DNA from: Treponema sp.
Lineage (GTDB): Bacteria > Spirochaetota > Spirochaetia > Treponematales > Breznakiellaceae
Length of the DNA stretch: 42,550 nucleotides
Assembly (NCBI GenBank): GCA_009784975.1
Contig: WQXG01000023.1
Span: forward strand, 1 to 42,550
Reading direction: 5' to 3'
Shown: one piece after another, positions 16,801-25,079 of the stretch
Layout of the letters: the number at the start of each line of letters is the position of its first letter
Numbering within the stretch: the stretch's first letter is position 1
Translations under genes and position numbers: made by a program
The notes under the pieces: generated by a model
Seen by the model: the letters and a program-made list of their open reading frames with translations, nothing else
Database searches by the model: none
What the model was told of the DNA's origin: nothing

Positions 16801-17811
16801 TTCATCTGTTAACTCATACCTTTTTTTTAATCCTTCCATTGTAAGATGACGCAGATAAACACTTGAGTTTTCAAAGCTGGCAGGGATTTCAAATTTAGGC
16901 AAAAATTGTTTTAGCTCTTTTTTTCTGTTTGGCACATCTGTTTTGCATCTATGAGCAATATTCATGGTATTTTCAATTGCCTGCGGATATTCACTAAAAA
17001 GAGAAGCCATCTCTTCGCCTGATTTAAAATAAAACTGATCTCCATAGAATTTTTTGCGCGAGCCTTCCGCGCGCTTTTTCTTTGTTCCTACACAAAGAAG
17101 AATATCATGGGATATATAATCATCTTTTTCCAGATAATGAACATCATTTGTAGCAACAAGGGGAATACCTGTGCTTTTGGAAATATCCGCTATAACTTTA
17201 TTTATTTCTTTTTGCGATAAACTTAAACCTTTTAAATCATCCGACGGCATTCCGTGATCCATGATTTCAAGATAAAAGTTCGGGTTTCCGTCAATGTCTT
17301 TGCCGAAAAGGTCGCGGTAAAAAACAGCCTTCTCTTTCGCTTTTTCTGTTTTACCCGCGTTTATTAAGGATGGAATCTCCCCGGAAACACAGGCAGAAAG
17401 AGCGATAAGCCCATCACGGTATTCTTTAAGCAGATCATTATCTACGCGTTGTCTTCTGTAAAAACCGTCGATATACGCAAGAGAGCAAAGTTTTACAAGA
17501 TTAAGATATCCCTTGTTGTTGGCTGCCAAAAGCACCAGATGATAGTAATCCTTTGCGCTATTTGCTTCTTTTTTGTCAAAACGCGAGCCGGGCGCGACAT
17601 ATACTTCGCAGCCTATTATGGGTTTAACGGAACTTTTCCGCTTTTCGCATATAGAAATAAATTCCATAGCGCCGAATAAATTACCATGATCTGTAAGAGC
17701 AAGATGCGACATCCCAAGTTTTTCCGCTTTTTCAACAAGCGACTTTATGGATGCGGCAGAATCCGTCAGAGAATAGTCAGAATGTACATGGAGATGAGTA
17801 AATTCGCTCAT
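13864..17811 (-). CDS. dnaE: DNA polymerase III alpha subunit
   Basis: This is the replicative polymerase, about 1315 residues. The PHP domain opens with THLHVHSDYSLTD. The C-family palm carries PDFDIDF (residues about 420-426) with two catalytic Asp, preceded by the GPGRGSGAGSIV finger region. Helix-hairpin-helix segments follow (GIKGIGEAPV, KTGAFDNFG). The C-terminus is long, with two OB-fold-like modules in a row: about 1000-1090 (CVLVGIIKKLKTINTKKGTK) and about 1120-1210 (YTIIGYLKRIREHKDRNEND). Each has an internal GDIE/GDID core. E. coli DnaE has one. I start at the ATG at 17811; a TTG two codons upstream is possible. No good Shine-Dalgarno sequence is seen. Confidence 0.95.
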   Translation of the reverse strand: MSEFTHLHVHSDYSLTDSAASIKSLVEKAEKLGMSHLALTDHGNLFGAMEFISICEKRKSSVKPIIGCEVYVAPGSRFDKKEANSAKDYYHLVLLAANNKGYLNLVKLCSLAYIDGFYRRQRVDNDLLKEYRDGLIALSACVSGEIPSLINAGKTEKAKEKAVFYRDLFGKDIDGNPNFYLEIMDHGMPSDDLKGLSLSQKEINKVIADISKSTGIPLVATNDVHYLEKDDYISHDILLCVGTKKKRAEGSRKKFYGDQFYFKSGEEMASLFSEYPQAIENTMNIAHRCKTDVPNRKKELKQFLPKFEIPASFENSSVYLRHLTMEGLKKRYELTDEWQTAQERANFELDTIIKEGYTGYFLIVEDFIRFAREKGIPVGPGRGSGAGSIVAYALKITDIDPLKYNLLFERFLNPERVSMPDFDIDFANEGREDVIKYVTQKYGEDKVGQIITFGRLGAKAVIKDVARVLGISVDETNKITKLIPKDPKITLKKAFAQEPKLKEMEEDARYTELFVHARKLEGLNRNSSIHAAGVVIGKQPLIDLVPLYKERGDSKKGKLGGIATQYSMNYLENCGLIKMDFLGLKTLDVIKNTEELIRQRDADYSDFSIEKISLEDPATYKMLGEGNSFSIFQFEADWMQDYLKQAKPSSIEDLIAMNAMNRPGPMKNMPHFIACKTGKSPITFPDPSLKEILKETYGVTVYQEQVMKIAQIIAGFSLGHADELRRAMGKKIMEVMVKERVKFIEGAKEKGFSEKKAEDIYKQLEPFAEYGFNKSHSAAYAVIAYQTAYLKANFPAEFMAANLTNEINATDKDRLPTCIEETRKMGFVIEPPDINKSNMYFSVVNGCIIYGFMGIKGIGEAPVREIISHRQNGPYKSFIDFLDRVDIKLIGKKVIELLVKTGAFDNFGISRETLEGNFEKAVEYALKKKEDKEFGQTNLFEDAGESDMPDFKFEEFKQKSRFDRLNEEKKLIGFYFSGHPMDEYRELWQNTVNVNIGDTENLKPVNCVLVGIIKKLKTINTKKGTKMAFAVLSDYNGDIEVTFFPAIWEKISDKIENDRVSILKGKIDFQKDKEKYSFITEEVLGRQEVSGTVKELKETEEKDKVHKIAWKYMADLKSSYIHLAKKGNYTIIGYLKRIREHKDRNENDMAFGTLADFEGDIDLVFFYKVFAECRHLLNINEIIAFKGSIDPDNERSPEKISFRVTSVADFPQLSRSALRKEAAGEEPLMPELRKIVEEQLDEVHVKLKAQDLYSDESLSELRDYLAENSGSSTIYIHIPVAQGEQKIKTVSGLNIAKDTLDGLRKCKCVSEVWRV

Positions 17812-17888
17812 TATCAAGTCATTATATACTGTCCGCTACCCACTGTCCACTGGTAGACTTATTTTTTTATATTCATAAAAATACTACA

Positions 17889-18473
17889 ATGGAATCAATT
17901 ATACTTGCTTCAGGCTCTCTGCGCAGGCAGGAGTACTTTAAAATGATGGGATTACCTTTCAGTATACTGCCTGCGAATATAGACGAAAGTCTTACAACAC
18001 AGACAAATCCTCTTAAATTAACACAGGAATTTGCTGTAAAAAAAGTTGAAAAAGTTATCGAGATAATGAATAACCGCCTGCCCAAATGGATATGCGGCGC
18101 GGACACGGTTATTTCCCTAAACGATAAAATATTCGGAAAACCCGCAGACCGTGAAGAAGCGGCAGGAATGCTCGGCAAACTTTCGGGAAAACAGCATAAA
18201 GTTGTAACATCTGTCGCGTTATACAACGGTATTACAAAAAAAATCGATTGCACAAGCGCTTCCTGCACTGTTACTTTCGCGCCTCTCTCAGATAAGGAAA
18301 TAGAATGGTATCTTGACACAAATGAATGGCAGGGGGTCGCGGGCGCTTACCGTATCCAGGAACTGGCAAGCTGTTTTATTACCCAGATAAAAGGCTCCCC
18401 CAGCACTGTGGCGGGCTTGCCATTAAGAGAATTTTATGTCATGCTGAAAAGTAACGGCTACCCTTATGCCTGA
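17889..18473 (+). CDS. maf: Maf-family nucleotide pyrophosphatase
   Basis: Maf proteins are cytoplasmic house-cleaning enzymes that hydrolyse non-canonical or modified NTPs to NMP and pyrophosphate. The 194-residue length is normal. ASGSLRRQE near the N-terminus is the phosphate-binding signature. GADTVISL and GKPADREEAAGML mark the catalytic Asp and following helix, and GVAGAYRIQELAS is the usual substrate-loop segment (family G-A-Y-x-I-Q-G, here with E after Q). No Shine-Dalgarno sequence is visible. The gene diverges from dnaE over 77 bp, with AT-rich promoter-like sequence (TATATT about 17868-17873). Confidence 0.88.
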   Translation: MESIILASGSLRRQEYFKMMGLPFSILPANIDESLTTQTNPLKLTQEFAVKKVEKVIEIMNNRLPKWICGADTVISLNDKIFGKPADREEAAGMLGKLSGKQHKVVTSVALYNGITKKIDCTSASCTVTFAPLSDKEIEWYLDTNEWQGVAGAYRIQELASCFITQIKGSPSTVAGLPLREFYVMLKSNGYPYA

Positions 18474-18589
18474 CCGTAGGTCAAGCGGGTAGACGAATTT
18501 CCGTTGGAGCGGGAAACTGCCTCCAATGAGATATAGTGTGGATGGGTTTTCATACCAAGAGGGTAAAGCCCGTACGTTAGGAGGAAAAT
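18474..18589 (+). promoter_or_regulatory. rpsB leader region
   Basis: This 116-bp stretch precedes the r-protein operon. It holds the 14-mer GTAGACGAATTTCC (18489-18502), also present at 1841-1854, and a stem TTGGAG/CTCCAA (18504-18509 with 18521-18526). S2 is known to repress its own leader in other bacteria, so an autoregulatory structure is possible but not shown here. I see no convincing promoter. Confidence 0.35.
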
Positions 18590-19492
18590 TTGGCTGTTGT
18601 AACCATGAAGAATCTCCTGGAATCAGGAGTACATTTCGGCCATCAGGTGAAACGCTGGGATCCGCGGATGAAGAAATATATCTTCGCCGAAAGGAACGGT
18701 ATTCACATCATCGATCTGCAAAAGACAATCCAGTCTATCAAGGATGCCTATGAAGCGGTACGCAGAACCGTAGCGGCAGGAAAAACCGTGCTTTTTATAG
18801 GAACAAAAAAACAGGCGCAGCAGGCTGTCCAGAAAGAAGCTGAACGCTGCGGAATGTACTACATTAACAACCGCTGGCTTGGCGGTATGCTGACAAACTT
18901 CGTCACCATTAAAAAATCACTTTTACGCCTTAAAAAACTTGAAAAGATGGAAGTAGACGGCACCTTTGAAAATCTCACAAAAAAAGAGATCGCGTCCCGC
19001 GGAAAAGAACGCATAAAGCTTCAGAAAAACCTCGGCGGCATAAAGGAAATGAAGGAACTGCCGGGTATTCTTTTCATAATTGATACGCGGAAAGAGACAA
19101 TCGCGGTAGCGGAAGCGCAGCGTCAGGGGATACCGATAGTCGCGGTCGTTGACACAAACTGTAACCCGGAAGGCATAGACTACCCCATTCCCGGAAACGA
19201 CGATGCTATAAGAGCAATTACACTGTTTACCCAGATTATCGCGAACGCGGTAATAGAAGCCGATAACGAGGTTGGCCTTAAGATCATCGAAACACTTGGT
19301 GACGAAGATGAAGATATGGAAGGTCTCATGAACGACGCTTCAATCAGGGAAGAAGACAGGGAAATTGATATCGAAAAATACACAACCGAAGAAGCCTACA
19401 GAGCTGCAAAAGCAGATGAAGAGGTTAGCGAAGATGACGACGAAGACACTCAGATTCGGGTTGATGTTGATAAAGTTTACAATGACGAATAA
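18590..19492 (+). CDS. rpsB: Ribosomal protein S2, TTG start
   Basis: S2 joins the small ribosomal subunit late in assembly. The sequence [19 protein letters not shown] matches the conserved S2 N-terminus only if translation starts at the TTG at 18590, which has a strong TTAGGAGG upstream. The in-frame ATG five codons later would remove the conserved start. The core ([60 protein letters not shown]) is complete. At 300 residues it is longer than usual because of an acidic C-terminal tail of about 50 residues rich in Asp/Glu. First gene of the translation/envelope operon. Confidence 0.97.
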   Translation: MAVVTMKNLLESGVHFGHQVKRWDPRMKKYIFAERNGIHIIDLQKTIQSIKDAYEAVRRTVAAGKTVLFIGTKKQAQQAVQKEAERCGMYYINNRWLGGMLTNFVTIKKSLLRLKKLEKMEVDGTFENLTKKEIASRGKERIKLQKNLGGIKEMKELPGILFIIDTRKETIAVAEAQRQGIPIVAVVDTNCNPEGIDYPIPGNDDAIRAITLFTQIIANAVIEADNEVGLKIIETLGDEDEDMEGLMNDASIREEDREIDIEKYTTEEAYRAAKADEEVSEDDDEDTQIRVDVDKVYNDE

Positions 19493-19509
19493 TCTAAAAG
19501 GAGAATATA

Positions 19510-20370
19510 ATGGCTGATATTAGCGCTAGTGATGTAAAAAAACTTCGTGACGCGACCGGAGCGGGACCAATGGAATGTAAAAACGCGCTTGTTACTACAG
19601 GCGGAGATTTTGCGAAAGCAGAAAAACTTCTTAAGGAAAAAGGACTTGCCGCTCTTGAAAAAAGAGCCGGGCGTGCTACCAATCAGGGAAAAGTTTTTAT
19701 TAAAATAAAAGACGACGGAAGCAGCGCGGCGCTTGTTGAACTGAATGCTGAAACCGATTTTGTCGCGAGAAACCCCGAGTTTATCGTTCTGGGCGGCACA
19801 ATTGCCGATATCGTACTTTCCAAAGATTTGAATGCTCCCACCGATGAACTTCACGGTCTTGTGCAGGATCTTGCGACAAAAATCCGCGAAAACATGGGGC
19901 TTAAGAGGCTCTGTCAGGTAAAAGCATCCGCAAATGAATTTATTACCCAGTATATACACGGTGACGGTAACATCGGAATATTGGTAAAATGCGAATCTGA
20001 CAAACCGGAAATCTTTAAAAACGAAGAAGTTAAAAACTTTATGTTTACGCTTGGAATGCACATTGCCGCATTTAATCCCGCGGCTATCGACAGGACAAAA
20101 ATTGATCAGGCCTGGCTTAAAGAACAGGAAGAACTTTTCCGCGCGCAAATGAAAAAAGACGAAAAACTTGCCGGTAAACCGGAAAATGTTCTTAACGGAA
20201 TTCTTCAGGGTAAAATGTCCAAATATCTTACCGAGATAAGCCTTATGGAACAGGATTATGTTATCAATGATAAACTTAATGTTGCCAAAGCTATCGAAGA
20301 ATGCGCGCAGAAAGCGGGAGCAAAACTTGCTATAACCGAATATGTTTACTACAAAGTCGGCGTGGAGTGA
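19510..20370 (+). CDS. tsf: Elongation factor Ts
   Basis: EF-Ts exchanges GDP for GTP on EF-Tu. The 286-residue product has the N-terminal UBA-like domain (VKKLRDATGAGPMECKNAL), the TDFVARN motif and two core subdomains. The normal partner rpsB is 17 bp upstream. AAAGGAG lies ahead of the ATG. The frr start is 3 bp after the stop, so the genes are very likely co-transcribed. Confidence 0.96.
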   Translation: MADISASDVKKLRDATGAGPMECKNALVTTGGDFAKAEKLLKEKGLAALEKRAGRATNQGKVFIKIKDDGSSAALVELNAETDFVARNPEFIVLGGTIADIVLSKDLNAPTDELHGLVQDLATKIRENMGLKRLCQVKASANEFITQYIHGDGNIGILVKCESDKPEIFKNEEVKNFMFTLGMHIAAFNPAAIDRTKIDQAWLKEQEELFRAQMKKDEKLAGKPENVLNGILQGKMSKYLTEISLMEQDYVINDKLNVAKAIEECAQKAGAKLAITEYVYYKVGVE

Positions 20371-20373
20371 TTT

Positions 20374-20928
20374 ATGCAGGATTGTCTATCTTCCAGCGAA
20401 GAGCGGATGAAAAAATCTGTCGCGAGTCTTAAAGAAGGATTTGCGGCAATCAGAACGGGGCGCGCTTCTGCCGCCCTGTTTGACAGAATTCGCGTTGATG
20501 CTTACGGAGAGAAATCGCCTATTAATCAGGTTGCAAATATCTCTGTTCCCGAGGCACGGCTTATAGTAATTCAACCGTGGGATAAAAACCTGATTACAGA
20601 AATAGAAAAAGCAATCCGTTCTTCGGAACTTTCTTTAAATCCTTCAAACGACGGCAAAGTGATACGTATTTCCATCCCGCCTCTGACAGAAGAAAGACGC
20701 AAAGACCTTGTAAAGCAGGCAAAAGCTCAGGCTGAACAATCCAGAGTTGCGGTTCGCAATATCAGAAGAGACGGCAATGAAGAATTAAAAAAACTTTTAA
20801 AGGATTCAAAAATTACCGAAGATGATGAGTCAAAAGGCACCGCGGAACTGCAGAAACTTACAGACAGCTACATTGAACAGGTAAATAAAATCCTTGAAGA
20901 AAAAGAGAAGGAGATTATGGAAGTGTAA
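20374..20928 (+). CDS. frr: Ribosome recycling factor
   Basis: RRF splits the post-termination ribosome together with EF-G. The 184-residue length and family segments are typical: FAAIRTGRASAALFDRIRVDAYGEKSPINQ, then IRISIPPLTEERRKDLVKQAK (quoted here only for their start and key residues), and NIRRDGNEELKK. The stop TAA shares its last base with the uppS ATG (TAATG), showing translational coupling. Confidence 0.96.
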   Translation: MQDCLSSSEERMKKSVASLKEGFAAIRTGRASAALFDRIRVDAYGEKSPINQVANISVPEARLIVIQPWDKNLITEIEKAIRSSELSLNPSNDGKVIRISIPPLTEERRKDLVKQAKAQAEQSRVAVRNIRRDGNEELKKLLKDSKITEDDESKGTAELQKLTDSYIEQVNKILEEKEKEIMEV

Positions 20929-21623
20929 TGGAGAAGAGTCCTTCCCACATTGGCATTATTATGGACGGAAACGGTCGCTGGGCGGAAAAACGCGGTCTAA
21001 TTCGCACCCAGGGACACCTTGAAGGTTTAAAAACCGCAAAGCGGATTGTAAAGGCAGCCAGTGAACTTGGGGTTAAGTATTTAACGCTCTATGCATTTTC
21101 AACAGAAAACTGGAAACGCGCTTCTGAAGAAGTAAGTTTTATAATGAATCTGGTAAAGCAGTATTTACGGGCAGAATTCGAGTTTAGCAGACAAAATCGA
21201 ATTCGCACCCGTTATGCGGGAGATATGGCTGCTTTACCGCCTGACATTCAAAAAGAGCTTCGGCAATCCATTGAGGATACCGGCAGCTTTGACGGGATGC
21301 AGGTTATACTTGCCATCAATTACGGCGGCAGGGATGAAATCGTGCGCTCTGTGCGCAAGTTTTATCAGAATAACCAGGGTATGAATATCAGCGAAAAAGA
21401 TATATCATTATATCTTGATAATCCTGATATTCCGGACCCTGATTTGATTATACGCACAGCGGGCGAATACAGAACAAGTAATTTCCTGCTTTGGCAGGGA
21501 GCATATTCAGAACTTTATATTTCTGAAAAGATGTGGCCTGAGTGGGAAAAGGAAGATCTGGAAGAAGCAATTGCTTCTTTTCAAAACAGAGAACGCCGGT
21601 ATGGCGGCATTAAGACAAGGTGA
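20928..21623 (+). CDS. uppS: Isoprenyl (undecaprenyl) diphosphate synthase
   Basis: This cis-prenyltransferase condenses farnesyl and isopentenyl diphosphate to make the lipid carrier for cell-wall synthesis. The 231-residue product has HIGIIMDGNGRWAEKRGL with catalytic Asp13, the YAFSTENWKR segment, AINYGGRDEIV, and a C-terminal DLIIRTAGEYRTSNFLLWQ. The usual family reading of the last motif is RTSGExRxSNF; here Ala replaces Ser. It lies with cdsA and dxr, linking isoprenoid and phospholipid precursor supply to the translation operon. Confidence 0.95.
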   Translation: MEKSPSHIGIIMDGNGRWAEKRGLIRTQGHLEGLKTAKRIVKAASELGVKYLTLYAFSTENWKRASEEVSFIMNLVKQYLRAEFEFSRQNRIRTRYAGDMAALPPDIQKELRQSIEDTGSFDGMQVILAINYGGRDEIVRSVRKFYQNNQGMNISEKDISLYLDNPDIPDPDLIIRTAGEYRTSNFLLWQGAYSELYISEKMWPEWEKEDLEEAIASFQNRERRYGGIKTR

Positions 21624-21628
21624 TGTTT

Positions 21629-22486
21629 ATGAAAAAACTGATAGAAAGATTATTAATATTTTTTATCGGACTCCCGGCAGTTGTTGTCCTTGTTCTCTTT
21701 CTCCCCTACCTGCATAACCTTGCCATGAATATAGTTTCAATTCTCCTTTCCGCGATAGGAGCAGTTGAATTTTCTTCCATGCTGGAAAAAAAGAATATCC
21801 GTATTTCAAAAATAGAAAGTTTTTTATTTGGAGCGCTGGCTCCTTTGGCAATAACTCTTAACATCAGCCTGTCTCTTCCCGACTGGATAGTTCCCGTCCT
21901 TATAATGTCCGGAGCCGGCTGGGCTTTATTGTCTGGTATTTTTACCCGTAATACAGAAATAGACGCTGTAATTAATAAAGTAATAGGCGGATTCGCGCTC
22001 CTTATTTATCCGGGCTTTTTTATGTTCTGGGTAATAAAAATGAATCTTTGGGGAAATAATTTTGCGATACTTCTTTTTTTAATAATCATTATAGCAAGCG
22101 ATTCTCTTGCATGGCTTTTTGGAACTTTGTTCGGCGAAAAAAACCGCGGCATTATCGCTGTCAGCCCGAATAAAAGCATAGCGGGCTTTATAGGCGGAAT
22201 ACTGGGCAGCATCATTGTCTCTATCTGCACAGTTTTTATTTTCCCCGGTATTTTTTACGATGCGCCGGAATCTGCCCTGCTCTTACGCGCTATCATACTT
22301 GGTTTCTTTACAGGGATAGCGGGCATTGCGGGAGACCTTGCAGAGTCCGCAATTAAAAGAAGTTGTGATTTTAAAGATTCCGGCAATTTAATGCTTGGAA
22401 GAGGCGGTATTCTTGATTCAATCGATTCTATTGTTGTAGCCGCCCCCGTATTCTATATGCTTTATAAGCTTCTTATTATTGTGTAA
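21629..22486 (+). CDS. cdsA: Phosphatidate cytidylyltransferase
   Basis: CdsA makes CDP-diacylglycerol from phosphatidate and CTP in the inner membrane. The product of about 285 residues is almost wholly hydrophobic helices, with the C-terminal family signature: SDSLAWLFGTLFGEKN, SPNKSIAGFIGG, and GDLAESAIKRSCDFKDSG followed by GRGGILDSIDS. The ATG at 21629 follows AAGGTG at a good distance; an ATG at 21623 overlapping the uppS stop and a GTG at 21620 are alternatives. The stop shares a base with the dxr ATG (TAATG). Confidence 0.93.
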   Translation: MKKLIERLLIFFIGLPAVVVLVLFLPYLHNLAMNIVSILLSAIGAVEFSSMLEKKNIRISKIESFLFGALAPLAITLNISLSLPDWIVPVLIMSGAGWALLSGIFTRNTEIDAVINKVIGGFALLIYPGFFMFWVIKMNLWGNNFAILLFLIIIIASDSLAWLFGTLFGEKNRGIIAVSPNKSIAGFIGGILGSIIVSICTVFIFPGIFYDAPESALLLRAIILGFFTGIAGIAGDLAESAIKRSCDFKDSGNLMLGRGGILDSIDSIVVAAPVFYMLYKLLIIV

Positions 22487-23664
22487 TGAAAAAAAGAATC
22501 GCTGTTCTGGGAGCAACCGGTTCAATCGGAAAAAGCGCGCTTGATATAATATCGCGCGACCTTAAAAACTTTGAAGTAGTCCTTCTTACATCCCGCCGCC
22601 AACACTTGAGCGAACTTAAAGCTAAATGGCCTCTCGCCTCTTGCGTACAAACAGAAACAGACGGAATTGATAAACTGACAGAAGCAATTAAAAACGCCAA
22701 TGCCGACATAACAATAAACGGCATATCAGGAGCACAGGGGCTCATACCCTCTTTGGCGGCACTTGAGTCGGGCTCAAATCTTGCGCTCGCGAATAAGGAA
22801 ACACTTGTCATGGCAGGAAAACTTGTTTTGGATTTAGCTGCAAAGAAAAATGTTAATATTATTCCTGTAGATTCTGAGCACTCTGCTGTGTTTCATTTGT
22901 TGAAATTTTTGTTGCAAGAGCCTCTCGCGGAGGCGCGGGGGCGCGGAGGACGCGGAGAAGAGGGAGAAGAGAAGAGAGAGGGGGGAGAGAATAATACTTT
23001 AAGAGAAATTATATTGACGGCTTCGGGGGGGGCTTTTAGGGGATTTAGTTTAGAGCAGATGGAAAAAGTTACGGTTCTGGATGCGCTATCTCATCCTACC
23101 TGGAAAATGGGCAAAAAAATTACTATTGATTCTGCTTCTATGGCTAATAAGGGGCTGGAAATTATAGAGGCTTGCGTGTTATTTGATATAGTGCCGGAAA
23201 AAATTAAAGTGGTAATCCATCCGCAAAGTATCGTACATTCCATGATCCGCCTTTCCAGCGGTGTAATTTATGCCCAGCTTTCAAAGCCTGATATGCGGCA
23301 TCCCATCCATGATGCCCTGTATTGGCCTCAAATTAAACCATCAACCCTTGAACATCTTAACTTTGATGATCTTACCCTTGAATTTTACAAACCCGACACA
23401 GATAAATTCCCTATGCTCTCTTTGGCATACCAGGCTGCAAGGTTTGGCTGTCTTTACCCCTGCGCCTACAATGCGGCTAATGAAGAAGCGGTTGCGGCTT
23501 TTTTGGATGAAAAAATCAGGTTTTTGGATATCGCGAAAGTAACAGAAAATGTACTTGAATCGGACTGGAGCTTTGATTATACAAACCTTGAAGATGTGCA
23601 AAAAGCCGACACGGAAGCAAGGAAAAAAGCAGGTCTTATTATTAACAAAATATATAATATGTGA
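22486..23664 (+). CDS. dxr: 1-deoxy-D-xylulose 5-phosphate reductoisomerase with an in-frame low-complexity insertion
   Basis: DXR makes 2-C-methyl-D-erythritol 4-phosphate, the second step of the MEP isoprenoid pathway. The NADPH-binding start is LGATGSIGKSAL. NKETLVMAGKL, PVDSEHSAVF (metal-binding Asp and Glu) and ILTASGGAFRGF follow in the normal order, then HPTWKMGKKITIDSASMANKGLE and the C-terminal helical domain. Between HLLKFLLQ and TLREIILTASGG there is an extra run of about 27 residues (about 144-170) of Arg, Gly and Glu, absent from the family at this place. The insertion keeps the frame and its DNA matches a dispersed repeat (22915-22995). A run of eight G (23025-23032) lies in the TASGG codons. 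The enzyme looks otherwise intact. Confidence 0.95.
   Translation: MKKRIAVLGATGSIGKSALDIISRDLKNFEVVLLTSRRQHLSELKAKWPLASCVQTETDGIDKLTEAIKNANADITINGISGAQGLIPSLAALESGSNLALANKETLVMAGKLVLDLAAKKNVNIIPVDSEHSAVFHLLKFLLQEPLAEARGRGGRGEEGEEKREGGENNTLREIILTASGGAFRGFSLEQMEKVTVLDALSHPTWKMGKKITIDSASMANKGLEIIEACVLFDIVPEKIKVVIHPQSIVHSMIRLSSGVIYAQLSKPDMRHPIHDALYWPQIKPSTLEHLNFDDLTLEFYKPDTDKFPMLSLAYQAARFGCLYPCAYNAANEEAVAAFLDEKIRFLDIAKVTENVLESDWSFDYTNLEDVQKADTEARKKAGLIINKIYNM
22915..22995 (+). repeat. Dispersed repeat fragment inside dxr
   Basis: This 81-bp purine-rich segment begins with GCCTCTCGCGGAGGCGCGGG and continues with GGAG and GAGA units. The 16-mer CGCGGAGGACGCGGAG at 22942-22957 is an exact reverse complement of 3497-3512 in the intergenic repeat beside the recombinase. 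In both places a run of G-rich purines leading to AGAAT or AGAGAATAAT follows on the same strand. It adds about 27 codons in frame without a stop. Confidence 0.7.
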
Positions 23665-23687
23665 TATTATAATGTTAAGGAATTTAT

Positions 23688-25049
23688 ATGTTAGTCTTAA
23701 AAATAGCGCTGGGACTCTTGGGTCTTGGAATTGTGGTATTTATCCATGAACTCGGGCATTTTCTCGCCGCAAGGCTTGTTAAAATTGATGTAGAAGCTTT
23801 TTCCATAGGCTGGGGCAACCCCATTTTAAAAAAGAAAATAGGCGCTGTTGAATACCGTCTTGGAATGTTTCCTATCGGCGGATACTGCAAAATGAAGGGA
23901 GAGGGAGACTATAAAGAAGTATGGGAAAAGATGAAAAACGGCGTAAAACCGCTGGAAGGCTCATACCTTGGGGCAAGCCCGCAGGCGCGGATTCTTGTCG
24001 CTTTTGCGGGTCCTTTTTTTAATTTAATTTTCGCTGTTGTTTTGCTGTCTTTCCTTTGGGGTTTTGGCATAGAAATAAATACCCTTTCCAACAAAATCGT
24101 TCTTTATTCGGAATTAGCTGAAGGTGTAACATATCCTGCGGATGAGGCAGGTTTAAAAACAGGCGATAGAATAATCAGTATCAACGGCCGCGCGATAAAT
24201 TACTATCATGAAATACAGGAATTAACGGCTTTAAATCCAAATAATACTCTTGATATGCTGATTGAAAGAGACGTTGGCGTTGCCCGGGAAATACACCAGA
24301 TAAGCGTTGTTCCCGCTCTTGATAAATCCAGCGGAGCCGGAAGGATAGGTATTTCTTTTTGGGCAGATCCTGTTATAGAAAGCGTAACAGATGATTCTCC
24401 CGCACAGCGCGCAGGTCTTTTACCCGGAGATATTATCATAAGCGCCAATGACGAAAATATAAAAAACAGCCTGGATCTTTTTAGAATAAGAAAAGAAAAT
24501 CCCGGCGCTTTGGCGCTTGTTTATGAAAGAGAAGGTTTCGCGCGGGAAGCGTTTTTCGGCGAAGAGGAACTAACAGGGGAACTTGGGTTTTCATGGGCTT
24601 CAATTCAATACCGCACTCCAAGACTTTCAATACCGGCGGCTTTTGCAAAAGGAATTACTGAAAGCATAAAAACACTTACCGTTTCCATAAAAAGCCTAAG
24701 GCTCCTTTTTATGGGAATAGACCTCACTCAGGCAGTTTCCGGTCCTGTACGCATTACCTACATGATAGGTGACATGGCAACACAGGGGTTTGGACAAAGC
24801 TTTGGAATGGGACTTCGCTCCACGATTGAATTTATCGCTCTTATATCAATTGCCCTTTGCGTGATGAACCTTCTCCCCCTTCCAATTATTGACGGCGGAA
24901 TGATCGTCCTTTTCCTTATAGAATTAATCCGCAGAAAACCAATTCCTCCAAAAGCGGTTTCCATTTTTCAGGCAGCAGGCATGGCTATTATTTTCAGCCT
25001 GCTTGTTCTGGCTGTATTCGGCGACATATTGTTTTTTGTTCGCCAATAA
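23688..25049 (+). CDS. rseP: RseP-type site-2 intramembrane zinc protease
   Basis: This inner-membrane metalloprotease cuts membrane-embedded substrates such as anti-sigma factors or signal-peptide remnants. The zinc motif HELGH is at residues 20-24 in the first transmembrane helix. Two PDZ domains follow (GLKTGDRIISINGR, GLLPGDIIISANDE), and the late NLLPLPIIDGG motif carries the third zinc ligand. The 453-residue length is normal. AAGGAA precedes the ATG. It ends the rpsB operon by spacing; the next gene begins 30 bp later and could be co-transcribed. Confidence 0.94.
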   Translation: MLVLKIALGLLGLGIVVFIHELGHFLAARLVKIDVEAFSIGWGNPILKKKIGAVEYRLGMFPIGGYCKMKGEGDYKEVWEKMKNGVKPLEGSYLGASPQARILVAFAGPFFNLIFAVVLLSFLWGFGIEINTLSNKIVLYSELAEGVTYPADEAGLKTGDRIISINGRAINYYHEIQELTALNPNNTLDMLIERDVGVAREIHQISVVPALDKSSGAGRIGISFWADPVIESVTDDSPAQRAGLLPGDIIISANDENIKNSLDLFRIRKENPGALALVYEREGFAREAFFGEEELTGELGFSWASIQYRTPRLSIPAAFAKGITESIKTLTVSIKSLRLLFMGIDLTQAVSGPVRITYMIGDMATQGFGQSFGMGLRSTIEFIALISIALCVMNLLPLPIIDGGMIVLFLIELIRRKPIPPKAVSIFQAAGMAIIFSLLVLAVFGDILFFVRQ

Positions 25050-25079
25050 AAACAGGGATGTTTAACAAGGATGTTTTTT

